DNA from: Candidatus Poribacteria bacterium
Lineage (GTDB): Bacteria; Poribacteria; WGA-4E; UBA9662
Reading direction: 5' to 3'
Length of the DNA stretch: 11,806 nt
NCBI GenBank assembly: GCA_002729015.1
Contig: PBVO01000042.1
Span: 42,609-54,414, forward strand
Both the position numbers and the translations under genes were made by a program. The notes under the pieces were generated by a model that worked only from the letters and a program-made list of their open reading frames with translations, searched no databases and had not been told where the DNA came from. Position 1 is the stretch's first letter. Each line of letters starts with the position of its first letter. Positions 6,802 through 11,806 of the stretch are shown piece after piece.

Positions 6802-7701
6802 GTGCGAGACTATTACCAAGTTCTTGGTATTAGCAAGAATGCCACGTCAGACGAAATTAAAAAAGCTTACCGTAAAGTTGCGGTTCGTTACCACCCGGAC
6901 AAAAACCCCGGCGATAAGGCGGCTGAGGATAAATTCAAGGAAGCATCCAATGCTTACGAGGTTCTGTCCGATTCCCAAAAACGACGGATTTATGACCAGC
7001 ATGGTCATGCGGGTGTACATAATAGTGGTTTTCAGGGATTCCATAATACCGACGATATTTTTTCGCACTTCTCAGATTTGTTTGGACGTAGAGGGTTTTC
7101 GAATTCTGAATTTGGACGTCAGGCAGGATTTGGCGACTTTAATGATGCGTTTGACGATCTGTTTGGAGGAGCTCGTAGCCGTCGTAGCGAACCAACAGGA
7201 GATCTCCGATCCAAGTTAGAAATTTCTTTATCTGAGGCGGTATACGGAACAGAAAAACATATTCAGGTTCAAGGTCGAAGCATTCGGGTAAAAGTTCCAC
7301 CGGGCGTTCAAGACGGAAACAAGCTTAATTTAAAAGGTCAAGGAAGCCAAAGACAGGACGGAAAAAGGGGCGCTCTGTTCTTAGAGGTCAAGATTAAACC
7401 TCACCCCAGCTTTGAACGGCAAGATCTAGACCTAGTTACGCAAGTTTCAGTTCCAATCCCTACTATTGTTTTGGGTGGTAAGGTTAGAATACCCACCTTG
7501 AGTCAAGATGAGGTTAACAGTGTAGAATTGACAATACCGCCAGGTACACAGCCCGGTAATCAACTAAGAGTACGAGGGCAAGGGGTTGTTGATCGTACTG
7601 GTCGTTGTGGCGATCTGCGTATCAAAATCCAAGTCGAAATTCCAAAAAAGTTAACACAAAAAGAAAGAAAGCTGTATGAAAAATTAGGCCAACTCTTGTA
7701 A
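6802..7701 (+). CDS. DnaJ-like co-chaperone without zinc finger (CbpA type)
   Basis: 299 residues, close to the size of E. coli CbpA (about 306). Residues 3-65 are a complete J-domain with the HPD motif at 31-33 that stimulates DnaK ATP hydrolysis. Residues 66-125 form a Gly/Phe-rich linker. The C-terminal domains I and II (about 133-285) bind clients, with [20 protein letters not shown] at 133-152 and paired IPPG/VPPG and RGQG/KGQG motifs. There is one cysteine in the whole chain, so the CxxCxGxG zinc finger of DnaJ proper is absent. The start is GTG 6802: an in-frame TAG at 6796-6798 rules out anything longer, and GGAG lies 11 bases before it. It sits 21 bases after asd and 56 bases before the aminotransferase gene, with no metabolic link to them evident. 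Confidence 0.93.
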   Translation: MRDYYQVLGISKNATSDEIKKAYRKVAVRYHPDKNPGDKAAEDKFKEASNAYEVLSDSQKRRIYDQHGHAGVHNSGFQGFHNTDDIFSHFSDLFGRRGFSNSEFGRQAGFGDFNDAFDDLFGGARSRRSEPTGDLRSKLEISLSEAVYGTEKHIQVQGRSIRVKVPPGVQDGNKLNLKGQGSQRQDGKRGALFLEVKIKPHPSFERQDLDLVTQVSVPIPTIVLGGKVRIPTLSQDEVNSVELTIPPGTQPGNQLRVRGQGVVDRTGRCGDLRIKIQVEIPKKLTQKERKLYEKLGQLL

Positions 7702-7757
7702 AAGTATAGTTATTCGAATTAAACTTAACTTTAAAAACTAAAAGGACATTGTAGAAC

Positions 7758-8948
7758 GTGATTTCAATTTCTGATAAAAGCAAACAAGTTGCCCCTTCCT
7801 CTACCTTGGCTTTGACAGCAAAAATCAATGCCATGGTGGCTGATGGATTAGACGTGGTCAAATTTGGTGCTGGTGAACCCGATTTTGACACCCCAGACCA
7901 TATAAAATCGGCGGCTATTGACGCGCTAAATCAAGGGTTCACCAAGTATACGCCAGTAGCAGGTATCACGGAACTTAGAGAAGCTATTGTGGATAAATTT
8001 GAACGTGATAACGGCCTTAGTTACGAAGCTAATCAGGTTATCGTTTCTTGTGGGGCTAAGCATACCATCTACAACATTCTACAGGCTATCTGTAACCCAG
8101 GAGATGAAGTTATATTTGCCGCTCCCTATTGGGTTAGTTATATCGAAATGGTGAAATTAGCCGATGCTACACCTATTGTAATTAACACTACTCCAGATCA
8201 GAATTTTGCCCTGACACCAGATCAGATCAAGTCGGCAGTTACTGAAAAAACCAAGGCAATAATTATTGGTAGTCCGAGTAATCCAACTGGTACGACTTAC
8301 TCAACAGAAAGTTTACAAATGATCGCAGAGTTGGCTGTTGAACACCAATTCTATTTAATTTCTGACGAAATTTACGAAGCTCTGCTCTACGATGGAGCGA
8401 AACATCAAAGTTTAGCCAGTTTTGGTGAAGCTGTTAAGTCTCTTACTTTCGTTGTCAACGGTGTATCTAAAGCTTACTCGATGACTGGCTGGAGAATCGG
8501 CTATACGGCGGGACCAGAAGATGCAATCAAAGCCATGTCAAAGATTCAGTCTCATAGCACATCTAATCCAACTTCTATTGCACAAAAAGCCGCTTTTGCA
8601 GCTATTACTGGATCACAGGAGCCAGTAGTGGAAATGGTAAAAGCTTTCCAAAAACGGAGAGATCTAATCTGTCAAAGGCTGGACGATATCGATGGTATTG
8701 TCTATGTTAGACCACAAGGGGCGTTCTATATTTTCCCTGATTTTTCAGCTCATTATGGTCGCACGATTAGTGGCCATTCGATTAATAGCTCGCAAGACTT
8801 GGCGACGTACTTGTTGGACGAAGCTAAAGTTGGAGCCGTACCTGGCGACGGCTTTGGTGCCGATAATCATATGCGTTTTTCCTTTGCGACCTCAGAGACA
8901 GAAATTAATCGAGGTTTAGATCGTATTCAGAAAGCATTGGAAGGATAG
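7758..8948 (+). CDS. Aspartate aminotransferase (class I, PLP-dependent)
   Basis: 396 residues, matching the bacterial subgroup I-beta enzymes (AspB of Bacillus, AspC of Thermus) in length. It interconverts aspartate plus 2-oxoglutarate with oxaloacetate plus glutamate; some relatives also accept prephenate. Visible are FGAGEPDFDTP at residues 36-46, Asn175 in SPSNPTG, Asp203 and Tyr206 in SDEIYEALLY, the PLP-binding Lys238 in VNGVSKAYSMTGWRIG with Arg246 for the cofactor phosphate, and the substrate carboxylate-binding Arg373 in MRFSFATS. The start is GTG 7758, fixed by an in-frame TAG at 7752-7754; AAAGGA lies 11 bases upstream, slightly long spacing. The stop is 3 bases before the ndk start, and the ribosome binding site of ndk lies within its last codons, so the two are coupled. 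Confidence 0.95.
   Translation: MISISDKSKQVAPSSTLALTAKINAMVADGLDVVKFGAGEPDFDTPDHIKSAAIDALNQGFTKYTPVAGITELREAIVDKFERDNGLSYEANQVIVSCGAKHTIYNILQAICNPGDEVIFAAPYWVSYIEMVKLADATPIVINTTPDQNFALTPDQIKSAVTEKTKAIIIGSPSNPTGTTYSTESLQMIAELAVEHQFYLISDEIYEALLYDGAKHQSLASFGEAVKSLTFVVNGVSKAYSMTGWRIGYTAGPEDAIKAMSKIQSHSTSNPTSIAQKAAFAAITGSQEPVVEMVKAFQKRRDLICQRLDDIDGIVYVRPQGAFYIFPDFSAHYGRTISGHSINSSQDLATYLLDEAKVGAVPGDGFGADNHMRFSFATSETEINRGLDRIQKALEG
8941..8946 (+). promoter_or_regulatory. ndk ribosome binding site inside the aminotransferase gene
   Basis: GGAAGGAT overlaps the final codons of the aminotransferase gene, about 6 bases before ATG 8952. Together with the 3-base gap between the genes it suggests translational coupling. 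Confidence 0.5.
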
Positions 8949-8951
8949 CTA

Positions 8952-9407
8952 ATGAAAACGGAAAAAACACTAGTTCTCATTAAGCCTGATGCAGTTCAAC
9001 GTGGCCTAGTAGGTCAGATTGTCCACCGGTATGAACGCAAAGGGCTAAAACTGGTCGCACTAAAACTGCTTCATTTGTCGGAACAGATGGCTATGGAACT
9101 TTACAAAGTACATCTTGGCAAACCGTTTTACGAATCCCTAGTCAATTTTATGACTACTGACCCAATAGTTGCCATATGTTTAGAAGGGCAAAATGCTGTG
9201 GAGATTGTACGTTTGCTCAATGGTGCTACGAACCCATCTGAATCGAGCCCAGGTACTATTCGCGGTGATTTTTCCAATCACTTGGCTCATAATGTAGTGC
9301 ATGCATCTGATTCTGTTCAGAACGCTATACAAGAGATAGAAATCTTCTTTTCTGAAGTAGAGATTCTTGACTATAGAAGAATTGACACAGCTGTATTGTA
9401 TGAATAA
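8952..9407 (+). CDS. ndk: Nucleoside diphosphate kinase
   Basis: 151 residues, slightly longer than the usual 135-145. It transfers the gamma phosphate from ATP to nucleoside diphosphates through a phosphohistidine, balancing cytoplasmic NTP and dNTP pools. The ATP-binding Lys11 is in IKPDAVQRG. GATNPSESSPGTIRGDF lies at 91-107 with Arg104. The active-site His117 is in the NVVHASDS signature, with Asn114 preceding. The extra length is at the C-terminus (FFSEVEILDYRRIDTAVLYE). Nothing essential is missing. It starts 3 bases after the aminotransferase stop and is followed after 19 bases by the FAH-fold gene. Confidence 0.97.
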   Translation: MKTEKTLVLIKPDAVQRGLVGQIVHRYERKGLKLVALKLLHLSEQMAMELYKVHLGKPFYESLVNFMTTDPIVAICLEGQNAVEIVRLLNGATNPSESSPGTIRGDFSNHLAHNVVHASDSVQNAIQEIEIFFSEVEILDYRRIDTAVLYE

Positions 9408-9426
9408 AGCTGAAAAGGAATAAATC

Positions 9427-10380
9427 ATGAAGCTGATCCAATATCATTTACCGAAAAAAGGCAAGCGGGTAGGTGTTGTTACACGAGAAAATGAGATCGT
9501 GGACGTGACTACTGAGGAATCTTCAACAGTACTTGATTTATTGAAAGTTTCCATTGAAGAAGGTATTAGCCTAGGAATCATCTTAGCTGATATTCAGGAA
9601 CAGCTATCCGTCAATTCTCCGCAACCTTCCATCGCTTTGGATCAGAAAGAAACGAGTACAAATGGTAAACTAAAGCTCTCGCAGCTTGATAACCCTCCTA
9701 GTTCCGATCTACCTCATCTCCTTGCTCCTATTGATGCACCAGAAGTCTGGGCCTTTGGTGTTACCTACAAGCGGAGCGCTGATATGCGAGATGATGATAG
9801 CCAATCAGATATCTACAGTCAGGTTTATAACTCTGATCGACCTGAGCTATTTTTCAAGGCTACATCTGAGCGTTGTGTTGGCTCTGGGGGCACAATTGGT
9901 ATTCGTAGTGACTCGACCTTCACTGCAACAGAGCCTGAATTAGCATATATCCTCGGACGGGATGGTGAAATCGTCGGTTATACTATTTGTAATGATGTTT
10001 CAGCTTGGGATATTGAACGGGAAAACCCACTTTATTTACCTCAGTCCAAAATTTATGCTGGTTGTTGTGCCTTAGGGCCAATGCTATTAACGGTATCTGA
10101 AGTAGATAATCCATATGATCTGGATATTAAATGTCGTATAATACGGAACGACGAATTGATTTATCAGGGAGAAGTCAATACTAATCAGATCAACTGGAAA
10201 TTTGAGCAATTAACTGAATACCTCGTGAGACATAACCCGGTTCCTGTGGGTACAGTCGTTTCTACGGGAACCGGTATCATAACTCCATCTGACCTGCCGT
10301 TAGCAGATGGCGATTTGGTACAAATTGAGATTGCTGGTTTTGGTACCTTATCTAATCCTGTGGTCCAGCTTTCCGGTTAG
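9427..10380 (+). CDS. FAH-family protein, likely 2-keto-3-deoxy sugar acid dehydratase
   Basis: 317 residues of the fumarylacetoacetate hydrolase superfamily. The metal site is complete: Glu169 and Glu171 in TEPELAYI and Asp190 in CNDVSAWD. Within the superfamily the pattern APEVWAFGVTYKRSADMR (104-121), DRPELFFKAT (137-146) and ERENPLYLPQSKIY (197-210) resembles the 2-keto-3-deoxy-D-arabinonate dehydratase branch, which dehydrates a C5 sugar acid intermediate to 2,5-dioxopentanoate (alpha-ketoglutarate semialdehyde) in oxidative pentose pathways. That assignment is by remembered motif similarity and other FAH reactions stay possible. Residues 1-100 form the variable N-terminal domain. GTGIITPSD near the C-terminus is typical of the fold. 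AAGGA lies about 7 bases before ATG 9427. No sugar acid dehydrogenase or transporter is in the window; glpK follows after 46 bases. Confidence 0.85.
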   Translation: MKLIQYHLPKKGKRVGVVTRENEIVDVTTEESSTVLDLLKVSIEEGISLGIILADIQEQLSVNSPQPSIALDQKETSTNGKLKLSQLDNPPSSDLPHLLAPIDAPEVWAFGVTYKRSADMRDDDSQSDIYSQVYNSDRPELFFKATSERCVGSGGTIGIRSDSTFTATEPELAYILGRDGEIVGYTICNDVSAWDIERENPLYLPQSKIYAGCCALGPMLLTVSEVDNPYDLDIKCRIIRNDELIYQGEVNTNQINWKFEQLTEYLVRHNPVPVGTVVSTGTGIITPSDLPLADGDLVQIEIAGFGTLSNPVVQLSG

Positions 10381-10426
10381 ATTTAACCAGCCGAAGGGGT
10401 ATTTTAGCCCTGGCACGTAAAATCAG

Positions 10427-11806
10427 ATGGCGACTGCCGACTATATTCTTTCTATAGATCAAGGAACAACTGGTACAACCGTACTGGTAGTTGACGTTAA
10501 TGGCCGAATTGTCGATCGGGCTTACAGTGAATTTACACAAATCTACCCACGGCCTGGTTGGGTAGAACACAACCCAATCGAAATTTGGCAAATAACACAG
10601 AAACTGATTATTCAACTAACTCGATCTGATAGAAATTTCGTTGGCGTTGGAATCACTAACCAAAGGGAAACGACAGTGGTTTGGGATCGTCAAACTGGGC
10701 AGCCAGTCTACAACGCTATAGTCTGGCAATGTCGGCGAACTACTGACATGTGTTCTCAGCTAAAATTGGATGGGCACGAGGGGTGGGTTCGACAAAAAAC
10801 CGGGCTAGTAGTAGACCCATACTTTTCTGCAACTAAGATTGCTTGGATTCTAGACCAAGTGGACGTTAATCGCCAAAAAGCTCATCAAGGACAGTTAGCT
10901 TTTGGCACAATCGATACTTGGTTGCTCTGGAACCTAACAGATGGATTAGTTCACGCAACAGACGAAACCAATGCTTCTCGTTCGTTACTGTTTGATATTG
11001 ATCAATTAAAATGGTCTCCTGATCTCCTTGATTTGTTTCGAATTCCTGCTCCTATGCTCCCTGAGGTATATCCTTCTAGATGTCAGTTCGGTACAACAAA
11101 AGGTGTTGTTGGTCTACCTGACCAAGTTCCTATTGCAGGTATAGCAGGGGATCAACAGGCAGCCCTTTTTGGCCAACTTTGTACACAAGCTGGTAGTATC
11201 AAAAACACGTATGGAACTGGTTGTTTTTTGTTAATGCAAACTGGTAATCAGCGAATGACATCATCGTCTGGATTATTGACGACTTTAGCTTGCTCTACTT
11301 CTGATCAGAAATCGTACGCTTTAGAGGGAAGTGTTTTTATAGCAGGTGCCGCTATTCAGTGGTTGCGAGATGAATTACAAATCATCGAGACCGCTCAGGA
11401 AACGGAGCAAATAGCTAACAGCATAAAAGACACCGGTGGTGTCTATGTTGTGCCCGCTTTTACTGGTTTGGGAACACCCTATTGGCAATCGTCAGCTAGA
11501 GGCGCAATTGTTAATCTTACTCGTGGTATTGGGAGAGCAGAGATAGTAAGGGCCACACTCGAATCAATAGCCTATCAAACAGTCGATGTTGTACAGACAA
11601 TGGCAGCAGAAGCTAATCTACCTTTCGACTACCTGAAAGTAGATGGCGGTGCAGTTAATAATAATTTTCTCATGCAGTTTCAAGCAGACCTGCTAGATCG
11701 ACCAGTTGAACGCCCTCAGCAGGTTGAAACAACGGCTCTTGGTGCTGCTTATCTGGCCGGACTAACCGTCGGTGTTTGGAGTGATGTAGCTGAACTCGAA
11801 AAGTAC
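10427..11806 (+). CDS. glpK: Glycerol kinase, C-terminus beyond window
   Basis: 460 codons with no stop before the right edge; about 35-40 residues should be missing from the usual length near 500. It phosphorylates glycerol to sn-glycerol 3-phosphate with ATP, feeding glycolysis and lipid synthesis. Visible are the phosphate-binding loop DQGTTGTT at 11-18, Arg80-Glu81 in TNQRET and Tyr132 in DPYFSATK for glycerol binding, the catalytic base Asp242 in GDQQAALFGQ, KNTYGTGCF near 257-265, and the FGGY signature region VPAFTGLGTPYW. The second ATP-site block VDGGAVNNNFLMQFQADLL is near the end. ATG 10427 is fixed by an in-frame TAA at 10418-10420, but no good ribosome binding site precedes it. 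No glpF or glpD is seen here; they could lie to the right. Confidence 0.96.
   Translation, partial: MATADYILSIDQGTTGTTVLVVDVNGRIVDRAYSEFTQIYPRPGWVEHNPIEIWQITQKLIIQLTRSDRNFVGVGITNQRETTVVWDRQTGQPVYNAIVWQCRRTTDMCSQLKLDGHEGWVRQKTGLVVDPYFSATKIAWILDQVDVNRQKAHQGQLAFGTIDTWLLWNLTDGLVHATDETNASRSLLFDIDQLKWSPDLLDLFRIPAPMLPEVYPSRCQFGTTKGVVGLPDQVPIAGIAGDQQAALFGQLCTQAGSIKNTYGTGCFLLMQTGNQRMTSSSGLLTTLACSTSDQKSYALEGSVFIAGAAIQWLRDELQIIETAQETEQIANSIKDTGGVYVVPAFTGLGTPYWQSSARGAIVNLTRGIGRAEIVRATLESIAYQTVDVVQTMAAEANLPFDYLKVDGGAVNNNFLMQFQADLLDRPVERPQQVETTALGAAYLAGLTVGVWSDVAELEKY

Noticed and set aside
6800..7219. Open frame of 139 codons on the plus strand overlapping the DnaJ-like gene
   Set aside because: It runs in another frame over the J-domain and linker, whose correct frame is certain from HPD and the C-terminal domains.
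6802..7701. Calling the DnaJ-like gene dnaJ
   Set aside because: The zinc-finger region with four CxxCxGxG motifs is absent, so the CbpA-type description is safer.
7702..7757. TATAGT at 7705-7710 as a promoter for the aminotransferase gene
   Set aside because: No TTGACA-like hexamer lies 16-18 bases upstream (AATTAG only), and the genes around it are closely packed in one direction.
1..11806. CRISPR arrays, insertion sequences, integrases, tRNA or rRNA genes
   Set aside because: I looked for regularly spaced repeats, terminal inverted repeats, transposase motifs and cloverleaf patterns by eye and found none. Nearly all the sequence is accounted for by conserved or envelope genes.

Overview
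No mobile element, CRISPR array, rRNA, tRNA or clearly novel multi-gene system is visible here. The window reads as ordinary chromosome of a diderm (outer-membrane) bacterium of moderately low GC (about 40-43% by eye). Two tandem outer-membrane beta-barrel proteins of the PorV/FadL-like kind, a lipobox lipoprotein, a bactofilin-like membrane protein and an Asp-box sialidase-like protein fit the Fibrobacteres-Chlorobi-Bacteroidetes group or nearby uncultured phyla (Marinimicrobia-, Latescibacteria- or Poribacteria-like). That placement is inference. Several starts are TTG or GTG, some pinned by in-frame stops just upstream.

Region 1 (1-2136, minus strand) is an envelope cluster. In transcription order it holds a membrane protein with an N-terminal bactofilin-like repeat domain (2136-1102), a small lipoprotein (1042-425), and an NHL-repeat beta-propeller protein that starts at TTG 419 and runs off the left edge. 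A good sigma-70-type promoter lies upstream of 2136. Its -35 box stands back to back with a possible plus-strand -35 box.

Region 2 (2391-3419, plus) is a single gene for a COG4692-like Asp-box beta-propeller without a signal peptide. It converges on region 3, with only 4 bases between the two stop codons.

Region 3 (5487-3424, minus) is a two-gene unit for exported beta-barrel proteins, 15-18 bases apart. A TTGCCA-17-TATACT promoter with an extended -10 precedes it.

Region 4 (5770-11806, plus) is a probable six-gene operon: aspartate-semialdehyde dehydrogenase (asd), a zinc-finger-less DnaJ-like co-chaperone, aspartate aminotransferase, nucleoside diphosphate kinase (ndk), a fumarylacetoacetate-hydrolase-fold protein resembling 2-keto-3-deoxy-D-arabinonate dehydratase, and glycerol kinase (glpK, cut by the right edge). 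Gaps are 3-56 bases. The aminotransferase and asd share aspartate-family metabolism, because the first makes aspartate and the second acts two steps later. The last two genes suggest use of sugar acid and glycerol carbon. The 282-base space between regions 3 and 4 is a divergent promoter region.
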